From contig JAMPIL010000004.1 of the NCBI GenBank assembly GCA_023662725.1, positions 1 through 64,000 on the forward strand: 64,000 bases of DNA. Reading direction: 5' to 3'. Below the pieces are notes generated by a model, which was given only the letters and a program-made list of their open reading frames with translations, was not told the origin of the DNA and did not search any database. Positions 26,026-37,190 of the stretch are shown here, in pieces (the stretch's first letter is position 1; every line of letters begins with the position of its first letter). This DNA is from Ruminococcus flavefaciens (GTDB taxonomy: Bacteria > Bacillota > Clostridia > Oscillospirales > Ruminococcaceae). The position numbers were made by a program, and so were the translations under genes.

Positions 26026-27323
26026 GCTTTTCGCCTCCTGAGATTAAAACTTGATATTTTTTTATGAGGTTTCGGCGGTTTAAAAACAGGCGACTGGCTT
26101 GCCACAAGCATTCCGGTCATGAATCCGCTGGTCATAAGCGAACTTCCTCCTGATGAAATAAATGGAATTGTAACTCCTGTAAATGGAATCATATTGCATG
26201 AGCCGAAAATATTAAGAGCCATTTGAACGGTGAATGCTGCGCATACTCCGGCGGTCATGGTGCTATGAAAATACGAACGTGGAGGATTGATAAGCGGAAG
26301 CATCACTATAATAAGAATTGCCAGAACCATCATCAGAGCATAAAGCAATCCCCATTCTTCTGAAATAGTTGCAAAAACAATATCGTTTTCGTGAGCAAAT
26401 ACATTATGAAGAAATCCGTATCCCGGACCTTTTCCAAACCAACCGCCGTTAGCTATTCCGATAAGAGCCTGCGACTGCTGATATCCGTTTCCGTTTATAT
26501 CGTTCCATATGTCAGCGTGAAGACGTTCCTGAACATATGCCGGAGCGAATTTCATACCAATAATAGCCACTACAAGAAGTACGATTCCTGCGCCAATAAG
26601 TTTCTTTTTAGAAAATTTCGCTTTAGGATAACAAATTCTCAAAAGGAATCCGCAGGCATAAATGCCAATAAAAGTCGGGAGACTTCCAAGATCACGACAC
26701 CACCATTGTAAAAGACATATAGCAGCCGTAATTCCCATTAAGGCGAAATTTTCGTAAACCACATGAAAACAGAGAATTTTGTGTTTTTTCTGCTGTTCAG
26801 CGATAGATGTTGCACAGGCGAGAACAAACAATGGCTTGATAAATTCAGACGGCTGTAAAGTAATCGGGCCGAGATAAATCCACATACTTCTGCTGTCCGT
26901 TAATGTGAATATTACAAGCATAAGTATTCCGATACCGATGTAAAAATATTTTTTCTGCATCTGAAGCCATTTATGATTGCGGCAAAGCAGATATCCGACT
27001 CTGCAAGCGATAAGAGCAGTGATACAAGTTATATAATGCTTGACAGAAAGATGTACGCCGCCGAAACAAGATTGAAATATAACGCTCATATTCAAAACGA
27101 GAAGAAGAAGAAAATCAATAGTAAAAGTTGACTGTTTGAAAAATGGCATTATGATAAAATAAATAAGATCAAGACCAATAACTGCTCCTGAAAGAACAAT
27201 TATATCGGCAAGATCAGAATAATTGCCGTTTAAGAAAACGTTCAGAAGCATTCCGGCGTGAGCCAGTAAAACGAAGATAGCAGAAAAGACATAAGAACAT
27301 TTATTACTTGACATTTGCATCAC
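26022..27323 (-). CDS. FtsW/RodA/SpoVE family lipid II polymerase
   Basis: The 433-residue SEDS protein has about ten membrane segments. Signatures include WIYLGPITLQPSEFIKPLFVLA, GNGYQQSQALIGIANGGWFGKGPGYGF, HENDIVFATISEEWG and IPFTGVTIPFISSGGSSLMTSG. SEDS proteins polymerise glycan strands with a partner PBP, here the overlapping downstream gene. The N-terminus overlaps the FHA gene end by about 20 bases. Whether it acts in division, elongation or sporulation cannot be told. Confidence 0.93.
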   Translation of the reverse strand: MMQMSSNKCSYVFSAIFVLLAHAGMLLNVFLNGNYSDLADIIVLSGAVIGLDLIYFIIMPFFKQSTFTIDFLLLLVLNMSVIFQSCFGGVHLSVKHYITCITALIACRVGYLLCRNHKWLQMQKKYFYIGIGILMLVIFTLTDSRSMWIYLGPITLQPSEFIKPLFVLACATSIAEQQKKHKILCFHVVYENFALMGITAAICLLQWWCRDLGSLPTFIGIYACGFLLRICYPKAKFSKKKLIGAGIVLLVVAIIGMKFAPAYVQERLHADIWNDINGNGYQQSQALIGIANGGWFGKGPGYGFLHNVFAHENDIVFATISEEWGLLYALMMVLAILIIVMLPLINPPRSYFHSTMTAGVCAAFTVQMALNIFGSCNMIPFTGVTIPFISSGGSSLMTSGFMTGMLVASQSPVFKPPKPHKKISSFNLRRRKA

Positions 27324-27723
27324 TCCTTCTTCTGAAAATCAATCGTCTGTTGCCAAGAGTTATAATATCGTTTTCTCTAAGCTGAATCTGCTTAACGAGA
27401 TTTCCGTTGACAAAAACTCCCGATTTTGAACCAATATCAGTAATGGTCCAGATACCGTTTGAAATTGTCAGCATTGCATGATATCTTGAAACGGAAAGAT
27501 CAGGCAGCCGTATATCGGCTGAAGCGTGTCTGCCGATAAGTATTTCATCGCAACCAAGAGGATATCTTGTGTTGTAATCTGCAAGTTCCATGAAGCTAGT
27601 CATTCTGTTCCATCGTTTTTTTCCTGTACTTCGTTCGTGGTAAGCTGCTAAGATCAAAACAAGAGCGCATATATCCAGTGAAGCGGCAGCAACAGCGCAA
27701 AGAATCAGCTTTAACGAATCCAT
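27304..27723 (-). CDS. Membrane-anchored FHA-domain protein
   Basis: The 139-residue protein has one N-terminal membrane segment (about 8-27) and a forkhead-associated domain (about 58-130) with the phosphothreonine-binding signature IGRHASADIRLPDLSVSRYHAML and DIGSKSGVFVNGN. It probably recruits a Thr-phosphorylated partner and so ties wall synthesis by the following FtsW and PBP genes to a Ser/Thr kinase. No kinase is in the window. Confidence 0.88.
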   Translation of the reverse strand: MDSLKLILCAVAAASLDICALVLILAAYHERSTGKKRWNRMTSFMELADYNTRYPLGCDEILIGRHASADIRLPDLSVSRYHAMLTISNGIWTITDIGSKSGVFVNGNLVKQIQLRENDIITLGNRRLIFRRRSDANVK

Positions 27724-27764
27724 GAAAATACCTCCATATTTAATTATTCTTATTTTACAATATA

Positions 27765-27793
27765 ATTATAGCATATCATTCCAGCAATTGCAA
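27765..27793 (-). promoter_or_regulatory. Promoter of the FHA-FtsW-PBP operon
   Basis: Minus strand TTGCAA (27793-27788), a 17-base spacer and TATAAT (27770-27765), about 42 bases before the FHA start. Confidence 0.6.
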
Positions 27794-27846
27794 CCTTAGT
27801 TGATAAGATTTAACCAATTGTTACATAACCGTAATTATTATAAAAC

Positions 27847-27876
27847 AAGGCTGTTACACTTTAATGCAACAGCCTT
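27847..27876 (-). terminator. Terminator after ftsH
   Basis: Arms AAGGCTGTT / AACAGCCTT with a 12-base loop, followed on the minus strand by GTTTTAT. It closes the leftward housekeeping block. Confidence 0.75.
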
Positions 27877-27882
27877 TTCAAA

Positions 27883-29802
27883 TTATTCAGCATTTTCCGA
27901 TGCTTCGTCTTTTTTCTCTACCGCATCATCATTAAGAATTGATTCTGAAACAAGACCTTTCATGATCTTTTCAAATTCAGCTCCGTCAATTTTCTCAAAT
28001 TTAAGGAGGTATTTAGCAACAAAATGAAGCTTATCAATATTATCTTTAAGAATTTCAGCACAATCGCTGTAGGCCTTTTCGATGATAAGTTTAACTTCCT
28101 CATCGATCTGAGCTGCAACAGATTCGCTGTAGTTTCTTGTATGACCGTAATCCTTTCCGAGGAAAACTTCGTCATTATCAGAACCGTAAACAACAGTTCC
28201 AAGCTTTTTGGAGAAGCCGTATTTTGTTATCATATTGCGAGCCGTTGATGTAGCTCTTTCAATATCGTTTGAAGCGCCTGTACAGATATCATCAAGAACG
28301 AGTTCTTCTGCAACACGTCCGCCGAGAAGCATTATAATGTTTTCACGCATCTGATTTCTCGAAACGTGCTGGTCATTTGAATCGGGACGTGTAACAGTCA
28401 GTCCGGCAGCCATTCCACGCTGAATAATAGTAACCTGATGCACCTTATCCTGTGTTGGAAGATTATAAGCTGCTATCGCATGACCTGCCTCGTGATATGC
28501 AGTAACACGTCTGTCGTGTTCAGAAACGATGCGGGATTTCTTTTCAGGACCTGCAATGACCTTCATAGTTGCTTCTTCAATATCAGCCTCTGTAACAGCC
28601 ATTCTGTTGCTTCTTGCAGCGAGCAGAGCAGCTTCATTGAGAAGATTTTCAAGGTCAGCACCAGTAAATCCCTGAGTAGTCTGAGCGATTATCTTCAGAT
28701 CCACATCCGGACCGAGCGGCTTATTTTTCGCATGAACACGAAGAATCTCTTCACGTCCCTTAACGTCAGGATATCCAACAACGATCTGTCTGTCGAATCT
28801 ACCCGGACGGAGAAGAGCCGGATCAAGGATATCACGTCTGTTTGTAGCGGCAATAACAATAACGCTTTCATTGCCCGTGAAACCGTCCATTTCAACGAGA
28901 AGCTGGTTAAGAGTCTGTTCACGTTCATCGTGACCGCCTCCAAGACCTGCACCTCTGTGACGGCCTACAGCGTCGATCTCATCGATAAATATAATTGCCG
29001 GAGCGTGTTTTTTAGCCTGTTCAAAAAGATCTCTCACACGTGAAGCTCCTACGCCGACAAACATTTCTACGAAATCAGAACCGGAAATCGGGAAGAACGG
29101 ACATCCTGCCTCACCCGCAACAGCTCTGGCGAGGAGCGTTTTACCTGTTCCGGGAGGTCCGAGGAGAAGCACGCCCTTAGGAACTTTAGCGCCGATCTCT
29201 TTATACTTATTAGGATGTTTCAAGAAATCAACAATTTCCTCAAGCTCTTGTTTTTCCTCGTCAGCGCCGGCAACATCTTTAAACGTAGCTTTCCTTGCAC
29301 TTGCTTGATTTTTTAGATTAGCCTTGCCGAAAGATGAATATTTTCCGCCGCCGCCGCTCTGCTTCATCATGAAATACAGGATAGCACATCCGAGAATAAC
29401 CGTTATAATAACAGGAATAAGCGAATATATCCATGATCTGTCAGTTATTTTAATATAATTCTGATTGAGAGTCGTTTCTTCAGATAAATATTTTCGGTTA
29501 TAGAGTTTTCTGTAATCTTCGGTATCTTCAAGGAAAACGCTTACATTTGGAACATCGTATTTATATTCCTTATCGTCACCTCTGAGCTTATAGGTAAGTT
29601 CTCCTGTTCCGAGATCCAGTTCGTAATCGGAAACCTCGAAATTATCGAAATGTACCATTACTTTACTGTAGTTTGTTTTAGCAGAATTCTTTGCAATTTT
29701 TGAGCTTACAAAATAAATGCAGCCGATTGCAAGAAGAATTATGATAAGGTAGGTAAAAATGCCCTTATTCTTTTTTGGTGTCAAATCATCCACTCCAATC
29801 AA
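27883..29802 (-). CDS. ftsH: ATP-dependent zinc metalloprotease FtsH
   Basis: The 639-residue protein has two N-terminal membrane segments (about 14-34 and 127-147) flanking a small outside domain. An AAA domain (Walker A GPPGTGKT near 217, Walker [12 protein letters not shown] ending [11 protein letters not shown]) and an M41 protease domain with HEAGH near 435 follow. It degrades damaged membrane proteins and regulators. The start overlaps the end of tilS by 17 bases, the usual Firmicute pairing. Length is normal. Confidence 0.97.
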   Translation of the reverse strand: MIGVDDLTPKKNKGIFTYLIIILLAIGCIYFVSSKIAKNSAKTNYSKVMVHFDNFEVSDYELDLGTGELTYKLRGDDKEYKYDVPNVSVFLEDTEDYRKLYNRKYLSEETTLNQNYIKITDRSWIYSLIPVIITVILGCAILYFMMKQSGGGGKYSSFGKANLKNQASARKATFKDVAGADEEKQELEEIVDFLKHPNKYKEIGAKVPKGVLLLGPPGTGKTLLARAVAGEAGCPFFPISGSDFVEMFVGVGASRVRDLFEQAKKHAPAIIFIDEIDAVGRHRGAGLGGGHDEREQTLNQLLVEMDGFTGNESVIVIAATNRRDILDPALLRPGRFDRQIVVGYPDVKGREEILRVHAKNKPLGPDVDLKIIAQTTQGFTGADLENLLNEAALLAARSNRMAVTEADIEEATMKVIAGPEKKSRIVSEHDRRVTAYHEAGHAIAAYNLPTQDKVHQVTIIQRGMAAGLTVTRPDSNDQHVSRNQMRENIIMLLGGRVAEELVLDDICTGASNDIERATSTARNMITKYGFSKKLGTVVYGSDNDEVFLGKDYGHTRNYSESVAAQIDEEVKLIIEKAYSDCAEILKDNIDKLHFVAKYLLKFEKIDGAEFEKIMKGLVSESILNDDAVEKKDEASENAE

Positions 29803-31129
29803 TTATAGCTATATTTAAGATTCTTACTGTATCACAGCCGGGTTTTACTCTGTCTGCAATACCAATTGCCTCTGCGAAAATCGTTCCGACTTCGTCCTCA
29901 ATAAAATGAAGTGATGAACGCTGTTCTTTAGTAACAGTTTCGTTTATCAGTTTTTTTACAGACGAGTTAAATGTTCTGCCGCAAAGCTGAATTTTATCTC
30001 CGAACCGACGATTACGCACGATTGCTCTTCCTATTATTTTATCATAATCAAGAGAGTAAAATGTTGATTTTTTGTGAACATCTTCAATTTTCTTTAAATT
30101 TTCACATTCATCCAGTGTACAATACATTATTTTATCTGGAAATATTTTATTTTCTCCTAAAACAAGTTCTGCTGAAAGGTTTGCAGCTTCATTTGGCGGA
30201 GAAATTTTTCTGATTTCAATGCTATTTCCATCGGATATAAGAAAAATATCCCGAGATAAATTCATTTTTCCGCCGCTGAGCAGAATATCGTCCGCCATTG
30301 TCAGCCTTTCCGATGAATAGGGGAGAGAATTATCGCTGAAAAGCCGTGCAAGACATCGCCGGCGAATAACCTGATCGTATTTGCTAAGCCTGGAAAATGA
30401 GTTTCCATGTCTGCAATTTTTCATTGCCTTTCTTACCTCATAATCAATAAACTCGTTTTCAGATCGAACAGCTCCGATAGCTCCTATAGATGTTTTTACA
30501 ACAGAGCCGTTTATCTCCTGAAGCTGGGGAATGATCTTATGACGGATTTTATTTCGTGTATAATTATCAGAAAGATTCGTGCTGTCGGTAACAAAGTTCT
30601 GATTTCGAGATGAAAGAAAATCCTCTATTTCGTTGCGGGTTACAGTCAGAAGAGGTCTTATGATATTATCTCTGATCGGCGGGATTCCGGCAAGACCTTT
30701 TATTGCCGAACCTCTTGTGAGATTCAGTATAACAGTTTCAAGATTATCGTTTGCGTTATGAGCAGTAGCGATTTTTTTATCAATTGAATTTCTCCAAAAA
30801 ATCTCATATCGAAGGATTCTTGCTGCTTCCTCATCGGAAAGACCATTCTCTGCGGCATATTTTTTTACGTTGCATCTTTCAGCTTTAAATTGTATATCCA
30901 ATTTTTTACAGAGTTTACGGCAAAATTCTTCATCGGAATCGCTTTCGCTTCCCCTGAGAGAATGATTAACGTGCAGCGCTTCAACGCTTATATTGAATTT
31001 TTCACGCATCTCAGACAAAACGAGCAAAAGACAAACACTGTCTGCTCCTCCGGAAAGACCGCAGACAACACAATCGCCGTTTTCAAGCATTTTGTTTTCA
31101 CTGATGAATTGATAAATTTTGTTTATCAT
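29786..31129 (-). CDS. tilS: tRNA(Ile)-lysidine synthetase
   Basis: The 447-residue protein has the PP-loop [11 protein letters not shown] near residue 26 and the N-type ATPase core ([29 protein letters not shown]). A C-terminal TilS domain ([24 protein letters not shown]) follows. It converts C34 of the AUA-reading tRNA-Ile to lysidine and is essential. It lies between dnaB and ftsH, overlapping the latter. Confidence 0.95.
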   Translation of the reverse strand: MINKIYQFISENKMLENGDCVVCGLSGGADSVCLLLVLSEMREKFNISVEALHVNHSLRGSESDSDEEFCRKLCKKLDIQFKAERCNVKKYAAENGLSDEEAARILRYEIFWRNSIDKKIATAHNANDNLETVILNLTRGSAIKGLAGIPPIRDNIIRPLLTVTRNEIEDFLSSRNQNFVTDSTNLSDNYTRNKIRHKIIPQLQEINGSVVKTSIGAIGAVRSENEFIDYEVRKAMKNCRHGNSFSRLSKYDQVIRRRCLARLFSDNSLPYSSERLTMADDILLSGGKMNLSRDIFLISDGNSIEIRKISPPNEAANLSAELVLGENKIFPDKIMYCTLDECENLKKIEDVHKKSTFYSLDYDKIIGRAIVRNRRFGDKIQLCGRTFNSSVKKLINETVTKEQRSSLHFIEDEVGTIFAEAIGIADRVKPGCDTVRILNIAIIDWSG

Positions 31130-31133
31130 ATGT

Positions 31134-32492
31134 TTATCCCTCTGGAGGAGAATTATATTCTGGATTTGAAAATCTTGTATACTGACCGTCCCAGATCAGC
31201 TCAACAGTACCTGTTTCACCATGACGATTTTTAGCGACTATGCATTCAGAAATATTTTGCCGCTGACTTTCCTTATTGTAATATGCTTCACGGTAAAGAA
31301 AAAGAACAATATCGGCATCCTGTTCGATAGAACCTGATTCACGAAGATCTGAAAGCATCGGTCTTTTATCAGTACGGCTTTCGACGGCACGGGAGAGCTG
31401 TGAAAGAAGAATCACCGGAACATTAAGCTCCTTTGCCATAACTTTAAGCTGTCTTGTGATCTCGGAAATAACGACAACTCGGTTATCCGAGCGTGAGGTA
31501 GATTCCATGAGCTGAAGATAGTCGATAATAACAAGACCGAGATTTTTTGTACGGCGGAGCTTTGCTTTCATCTGCTGAACAGTCATGCTTGCCGTATCGT
31601 CAATATAAAGCGGAAGTGTACTTAAATATCCTGCGCTTGTTGCAAGCTTTACCCAATCGTCTCCGGAGATTCTTCCGTTTCTCAGTGAATTTGAATCAAC
31701 GAGAGCCTCTGTCGAAAGAACTCTTGTTGCCAGCTGTTCCTTAGACATTTCGAGGTTGAATGTTACAACTTCCTTTTCGGAATGTCTTGCAACGTTAGTG
31801 GCGATATTCATGGCAAAAGAGGTTTTTCCCATACCGGGACGAGCTGCAATGATTATCAGATCAGACTTATTAAGTCCGGAAGTAATGCTGTCGAGAAGAG
31901 TGAATCCGGTTCGTGCGCCGACATACTTTTCTTTATCAGGACCTGAGATTTTGCCCAGTCTGTCGTAAGCCTCAGCGATAGCTTCGGAAATTGGAATAAG
32001 TCCACGGACGTCACGTCCCTGACGTATATCGTAAATTTTCTGTTCTGCCGCATCAAGCAGAAGCTGAGAGTCGCTTTCACCGGATTGGATATCTTCAAGG
32101 ATAGTTCTTGCAGCATATCCGAGACTTCGTATAAAATATTTATCTGCAACGATTTTGCAGTAGCTTTCAATATTTGAAGTTGAGGGGAGCGTTTCTCCTA
32201 TTTCGGAAAGATAACGACGTCCCTCTGCTGAACTTTCAAAAATATGAAGTTTTTCCGCCTCGTTGAGAACTGTTATAATATCAACGGGAGAACCTGTTGA
32301 AAACATTCTTAAAATTATTGAATAAATAGCTTTATGCTGTTCGCTGTAAAAAAACTCCGGCTTTATTTTTTCAACAACAATAGGCAGAATTGAAGAATCG
32401 GCAATTACAGCTCCTAAAACGGATTGCTCCGCCTCGATACTGTGCGGCAGTTCTCTGGCGGAGCCATTGAAATTATAATCATCCATAACCAA
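31134..32492 (-). CDS. dnaB: Replicative DNA helicase DnaB (DnaC of Bacillus)
   Basis: The 452-residue protein has an N-terminal DnaB domain (about 10-115; LPHSIEAEQSVLGAVI) and a RecA-like helicase domain with Walker A ARPGMGKTSFA near 222 and Walker B LVIIDYLQLM. ESGSIEQDADIVLFLYR comes near the end. Hexameric helicase of the fork. It follows rplI by nine bases, the conserved gdpP-rplI-dnaB order of Firmicutes. Confidence 0.97.
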   Translation of the reverse strand: MVMDDYNFNGSARELPHSIEAEQSVLGAVIADSSILPIVVEKIKPEFFYSEQHKAIYSIILRMFSTGSPVDIITVLNEAEKLHIFESSAEGRRYLSEIGETLPSTSNIESYCKIVADKYFIRSLGYAARTILEDIQSGESDSQLLLDAAEQKIYDIRQGRDVRGLIPISEAIAEAYDRLGKISGPDKEKYVGARTGFTLLDSITSGLNKSDLIIIAARPGMGKTSFAMNIATNVARHSEKEVVTFNLEMSKEQLATRVLSTEALVDSNSLRNGRISGDDWVKLATSAGYLSTLPLYIDDTASMTVQQMKAKLRRTKNLGLVIIDYLQLMESTSRSDNRVVVISEITRQLKVMAKELNVPVILLSQLSRAVESRTDKRPMLSDLRESGSIEQDADIVLFLYREAYYNKESQRQNISECIVAKNRHGETGTVELIWDGQYTRFSNPEYNSPPEG

Positions 32493-32501
32493 TTACCGGA
32501 A

Positions 32502-32948
32502 TCAGCCCACAATAACCTCAACGTCGATAGTTTCAGAAATGCCGTTATAAAGTTTAACAACAGCGGTATAAGAACCAAAATTCTTTATATCGGCACTGAG
32601 GACGATCTTCTTTTTATCGACTTTAACTTCAAGCTGTTCGCTTATTGCGTCTGCAACGTTACTTGCAGTAACTGATCCGAAAAGCTTTCCGTTCGAACCT
32701 GCTTTAGCTTTGACGTTTACTTTTTGGCCGTTGATCTTGGCAGCAGCTTCTTTAGCAGCCTGAATTTCGAGATCGATCTTATGCTGAGCAGATGACTGCT
32801 GTCCCTGAAGCTTGCTCATATTCTGTGCAGTTGCTTCAACAGCGTAACCCTTAGGAAGAAGCATATTTCTTGCATATCCATCAGCAACGTTTTTAACTTC
32901 TCCTTTTTTGCCGGAACCTTTTACATCCTGTAAAAAAATAACTTTCAT
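32502..32948 (-). CDS. rplI: Ribosomal protein L9
   Basis: The 148-residue protein starts with the L9 signature [39 protein letters not shown], then a connecting helix and a C-terminal domain ([15 protein letters not shown]). It binds 23S rRNA in the 50S subunit. An AAAGG site lies 10 or so bases before the ATG; gdpP is 21 bases upstream. Confidence 0.97.
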   Translation of the reverse strand: MKVIFLQDVKGSGKKGEVKNVADGYARNMLLPKGYAVEATAQNMSKLQGQQSSAQHKIDLEIQAAKEAAAKINGQKVNVKAKAGSNGKLFGSVTASNVADAISEQLEVKVDKKKIVLSADIKNFGSYTAVVKLYNGISETIDVEVIVG

Positions 32949-32969
32949 TATAAATCAGCCTTTCTATAA

Positions 32970-34943
32970 TTATGTATTATTTAACGCCAGACGATCGTCA
33001 ATAGCGTGTATCAGCAGTTTCACCGCTTCCTGAATCGTTTTGTTTTCAAGCTGTACGGCAGCCATAGTCTGATGACCGCCGCCGCCAAGCTGTTCCATTA
33101 TGACCTGAACATTAACAGCTCCGAGCGATCTTGCGGAAATATTGATTGTATTTCCTGTTTTATACAAGACGAATGAGGCGTCAACGTCAGAGATTCCAAG
33201 CAGCTCATCAGCAGCCTGAGGTGCGACAATGCGTATATCGTCCGACTTGAAATCGGCAGCAGCAATTGCGCATTTATGGTGAATTTTAGCCGAAGAGACT
33301 ATTTGTGTTTTTCTTTTATATGAATCTATCGAGTTTGAGAAAAGAAGCTTTACAGCAACCGTATCTGCGCCAAGTTTTTTAAGGTATGCCGCAGCTTCAA
33401 ATGTACGGACACCGGTTCGCATAACGAAATTTTTCGTATCGAGCATGATTCCGGCAAGAAGAGCCTCTGCGTAGCAATTAGGAAATCTTTCATCAGTATT
33501 GAATCTGAAATACTGAATGATCTCAGTAACCATTTCCGAAGCCGAAGAAGCGTAAGGCTCATGGTGGAAAATGACCGCATTGTCAATGAAATTGACAGTT
33601 TTTCTGTGATGATCAATGACTACAACAGATTTTGTCCTTTCATAAAGACGAGGACTTTCAATGAAATCTTTATTGTGAGTGTCAACAATAATAAGCAGGT
33701 CGTTTTCTTCAAATATATCCTCTGCTTCTTCCGGTGTGATAAAGAGAGAATTATCGGTCTGTTCTTCAACAATATCAATGAGATGGGATGCAAGGTTTTT
33801 AGAACGATCAACAACGATATGAACTTCCTTGCCAAGCAGACGTACTGCTCCTGCCATACCACACGAAGCTCCGACAGAATCAAGATCGCCGAATCGGTGT
33901 CCCATAATGAAGATCTTTCCGGAACCGGTTATGAGATCCTGCAAAGCATTTGCGATTACTCTTGTTTTAGCATGAGAACGTTTTTCAATTCCCTTTGAAA
34001 CTCCGCCGAAAAATCTGTAGCCATTCTCAGTTTTAACAACAGCCTGATCGCCGCCCCTTCCAAGAGCCATATCAATACACTGTTTTGCAATTTTCTCACT
34101 TTCTGCGAGCGAATCGGCGCCAAGACCGACTCCGATTGAAAAAGTCAGCGGATATTTTGCAGATATTTTTATATTGCGTGCAAGATCGAGAATCTTGAAT
34201 TTTTCGTCGATTATCTGCTTCATGTGACGATTTTCAATGACAGCATAGAAAGTATTTGACGAGGTCTTTTTTATAAAACCGTTGGTGTTGTTCATAAAAT
34301 TCTCGATAAGCTTTTCAGTTTCAACTGACGTCTGAGATTTTTCACTTTCTTTGGCGTTGTTCATTATTTCGTCATAATTGTCAATAGTTATAATAACAAC
34401 GTTCGGATGAGATTCGTCACAAGTCTTTTTAAGCATGAAATAATTCGTATCGTCATGAAAGTAAAGAACGAGAAAACTCATATCATGCCTGTCAAACTTT
34501 TCCACCGCAACCTGATATACGCACCCGTTTATAGGACAGACAGCAGTTCCGTTTTCAGAAAGTGAAGATATATCTATATTGACAAAGCTTTCAAAATTCA
34601 AACCGTAAACATCCTGTCCCATGCCGATTTTTTCAGCAAATATCTGGTTATACCAGACAAACTGACGATTTCCGTCTATAACGGCGATAGGCGCAGGGAG
34701 AGAATTCATATATTCCGCAGCAGAATTTTCAAGATGAGAATTCATTTTTGAAATGTGTCTTATAGAATTCTTTGAATAAACTAAATAAAACGCTATACAG
34801 ACAGCAGCAAGGATAAAAGCCGAAATAAAGCATAAAAAACCAAGATTGCTGTTATATTTATGAAGCAAAAACGCTGATGCGGCAACATCTGTGAGAAGCA
34901 GAAGCTGTATCACGAGCAATGCGGCCGAGAATTTGTTTTTCAC
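32970..34943 (-). CDS. gdpP: GdpP-type cyclic-di-AMP phosphodiesterase
   Basis: The 657-residue protein has two N-terminal membrane segments (about 8-52), a PAS-like domain (65-160) and a degenerate GGDEF domain (175-310). A DHH/DHHA1 phosphodiesterase follows (about 335-650; MGHRFGDLDSVGA, IVDTHNKDF, VVIDHHRKT, GGGGHQTMAA). It hydrolyses c-di-AMP and so affects wall and potassium homeostasis. All metal-binding motifs seem intact. Operon with rplI and dnaB. Confidence 0.94.
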   Translation of the reverse strand: MKNKFSAALLVIQLLLLTDVAASAFLLHKYNSNLGFLCFISAFILAAVCIAFYLVYSKNSIRHISKMNSHLENSAAEYMNSLPAPIAVIDGNRQFVWYNQIFAEKIGMGQDVYGLNFESFVNIDISSLSENGTAVCPINGCVYQVAVEKFDRHDMSFLVLYFHDDTNYFMLKKTCDESHPNVVIITIDNYDEIMNNAKESEKSQTSVETEKLIENFMNNTNGFIKKTSSNTFYAVIENRHMKQIIDEKFKILDLARNIKISAKYPLTFSIGVGLGADSLAESEKIAKQCIDMALGRGGDQAVVKTENGYRFFGGVSKGIEKRSHAKTRVIANALQDLITGSGKIFIMGHRFGDLDSVGASCGMAGAVRLLGKEVHIVVDRSKNLASHLIDIVEEQTDNSLFITPEEAEDIFEENDLLIIVDTHNKDFIESPRLYERTKSVVVIDHHRKTVNFIDNAVIFHHEPYASSASEMVTEIIQYFRFNTDERFPNCYAEALLAGIMLDTKNFVMRTGVRTFEAAAYLKKLGADTVAVKLLFSNSIDSYKRKTQIVSSAKIHHKCAIAAADFKSDDIRIVAPQAADELLGISDVDASFVLYKTGNTINISARSLGAVNVQVIMEQLGGGGHQTMAAVQLENKTIQEAVKLLIHAIDDRLALNNT

Positions 34944-34968
34944 TTTTTTACGCTCCTTTCAGGAACTA

Positions 34969-36819
34969 TCAGGTTTCCATTATAATAGGAAGGATCATAG
35001 GACTTCTTTTTGTTTTCTGATATATATAATCGGAAAGAGCGTCACGAAGTTTTCCTTTAAGGGCATTCCATTCTCTTAATTCAGCATAAGAGCATGATGT
35101 AAGAACGCTGTTTAAAAGAAGTTTTGCTTCAACCATAAGTTCCTCGGATTCTCTCACATAGACAAATCCTCGTGAAATAATATCAGGTCCGGCAACGATT
35201 TCATTGGAAGCACGTTCTATTCCAATAACTATTATAATAAGACCGTCCTGAGCAAGATGTTTTCTGTCACGAAGCACTATCGAACCGACATCGCCGACTC
35301 CGAGTCCGTCAACAAGAACTCTTCCTGCCGGAACTTGTGAAACGATACTCATACGGCTTCCGTCTGTTTCAATAACGTTACCGATTTCAGCGATAATAAC
35401 ATTATTGTCCGGAATTCCCATTTGAAGAGCAAGACCGGCGTGTTTTTTCAGATGCTTATATTCGCCGTGAACGGGTATGAAGAACTTTGGCTTAGTCAAA
35501 GCGAGCAGAAGCTTCAGCTCTTCCTGACAAGCGTGACCGGAAACGTGAACCTCATACATTGCTTCGTAAACTACCTCGGCACCGGATTTCATAAGTTCGT
35601 TGACAACACGTGTAACAAACTTTTCATTTCCTGGAATAGGAGTAGCAGAGATGATAATGAAATCCATTGGAGTGATGTTTACTTTTTTATGGTCGTTCAT
35701 AGCCATTCTGGTAAGCGCAGACATAGGCTCGCCCTGACTTCCGGTCGTGATAAGAACGATTCTTTCGCTTTCATAGCGGTTCATCATTTCAATGTCAATG
35801 ATGATTCCTTCCGGCACTTTAAGATAACCGAGTTCGATCGCCGTATTTATGACGTTTATCATGCTTCTTCCGAAAACAGCAACTTTTCTGCCATATCTTT
35901 CCGCAGAGTTGATAATCTGCTGAACACGGTGAATATTTGAAGAGAAAGTTGCTATGATGATTCTTTTGCCCTCACCCATTTTGAAGAGTCTGTCGAATGA
36001 TTCTCCGACAGTTCGCTCTGAATGAGTATACCCAGGACGCTCAGCATTTGTCGAATCCGCCATAAGGGCAAGAACTCCTCTGCTTCCGAGTTCACCGAAT
36101 CTTGCAAGATCAATAATTTCGCCGTCGATAGGGGAGTAATCCACCTTGAAATCGCCTGTGTGGACAATAATTCCTGCCGGAGTATGAATAGCCATACCAA
36201 CAGCGTCAGGAATAGAATGGTTTACCTTTATAAATTCGACTGCCATGCATCCCATTTTAACGGTCTTTTTAGGCTGAACAACGTTCAGCGTGACTTTGCC
36301 GTAAAGACCGTGTTCACGGAGCTTGCCTTCAATAAGACCTATAGTAAGCCTTGTTCCGTAAACAGGAACATTGATTTTTTTAAGAAGATAAGCAAGACCG
36401 CCGATATGGTCTTCATGTCCGTGAGTAATAACGATTCCTCTTATTTTCTCTTTATTACGCTCAACATAGGTAAAATCCGGTATAACTATATCAACTCCGG
36501 GCATATCAGCATCAGGAAATGCAAGTCCGCAGTCGAGAATAAAAATATCGTTGGAGCATTCAAAAACGGTCATATTTTTTCCGATCTCGTTCAATCCGCC
36601 GAGAGGAATTATCTTTACCGGAGTCCTTTTTATTTCTTTAGGCTGTTTCGGGCGTGATTTTGCTGGGATTAACGAAATCTGTGTTTCGTTTGCATTGACA
36701 TTATTATTCTGCGGAGCCGATGATTTTGACGGCTTTTTATAATATCTTTTATGTGCAGATGAAGGATTTCCATAATTGTTTCTGCGTGTATACTTCTTAT
36801 TATTTTCTTTTTCGTTCAC
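34969..36819 (-). CDS. rnjA: Ribonuclease J
   Basis: The 616-residue protein starts at GTG. A basic, Asn/Lys-rich extension of about 65 residues precedes the metallo-beta-lactamase core (IPLGGLNEIGKNMTVFEC, zinc motif VITHGHEDHIGGL, VHTGDFKVD). The beta-CASP domain (STNAERPGYTHSE, IIATFSSNIHRVQQII, ITTGSQGEPMSALTRMA, VSGHACQEELKL) and a C-terminal domain follow. It processes and degrades RNA from the 5' end and by internal cuts. The N-terminal extension is longer than in Bacillus RNase J1. A leader of about 365 bases precedes it. Confidence 0.95.
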   Translation of the reverse strand: MNEKENNKKYTRRNNYGNPSSAHKRYYKKPSKSSAPQNNNVNANETQISLIPAKSRPKQPKEIKRTPVKIIPLGGLNEIGKNMTVFECSNDIFILDCGLAFPDADMPGVDIVIPDFTYVERNKEKIRGIVITHGHEDHIGGLAYLLKKINVPVYGTRLTIGLIEGKLREHGLYGKVTLNVVQPKKTVKMGCMAVEFIKVNHSIPDAVGMAIHTPAGIIVHTGDFKVDYSPIDGEIIDLARFGELGSRGVLALMADSTNAERPGYTHSERTVGESFDRLFKMGEGKRIIIATFSSNIHRVQQIINSAERYGRKVAVFGRSMINVINTAIELGYLKVPEGIIIDIEMMNRYESERIVLITTGSQGEPMSALTRMAMNDHKKVNITPMDFIIISATPIPGNEKFVTRVVNELMKSGAEVVYEAMYEVHVSGHACQEELKLLLALTKPKFFIPVHGEYKHLKKHAGLALQMGIPDNNVIIAEIGNVIETDGSRMSIVSQVPAGRVLVDGLGVGDVGSIVLRDRKHLAQDGLIIIVIGIERASNEIVAGPDIISRGFVYVRESEELMVEAKLLLNSVLTSCSYAELREWNALKGKLRDALSDYIYQKTKRSPMILPIIMET

Positions 36820-37183
36820 TATATAACCTCTCTTTCGTTGTCCGAGGAGCTTCTGAACTGGAACGAACGTGTTCAGGAAAACTCCGATTTATGTATATAC
36901 GAATGGATTTCCGAATAAATTAAAGTTTTTATTTTGTAAAAATGTGTGATTCATCATTTTTGAACATGAAAAAATTCGAATATGCTTCTAAGAGGAAGAA
37001 GGATATCAGTAAATTATGTATAAAACGTTTATATTCGGAGAAAAGAGAAGAAAAACTTCTCTTAAAATATATTTAATGGCAGTTCTGTATGCCAATAAAG
37101 TCTTGAAAATACGGATTTATCATTTGAAAGCTGAATATAAAGTGTAGCGGAGCAGTATATTCAGCTTTCATCAAAAAAATATA
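36820..37183 (-). ncRNA. Long structured 5' leader of rnjA
   Basis: From the predicted transcription start near 37184 to the GTG there are about 365 noncoding bases. They hold a 14-bp perfect hairpin (37126-37169, arms GAAAGCTGAATATA), an 8-bp hairpin AAGAGAAG / CTTCTCTT (37043-37063) followed by TTCTCC, and a third imperfect stem (GGAG..CTGAAC / GTTCAG..CTCC, about 36845-36890) just before the GAGAGG ribosome site. No ORF longer than chance is present. This covers the whole gap between rnjA and the next gene. Confidence 0.5.
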
Positions 37184-37190
37184 CAATATA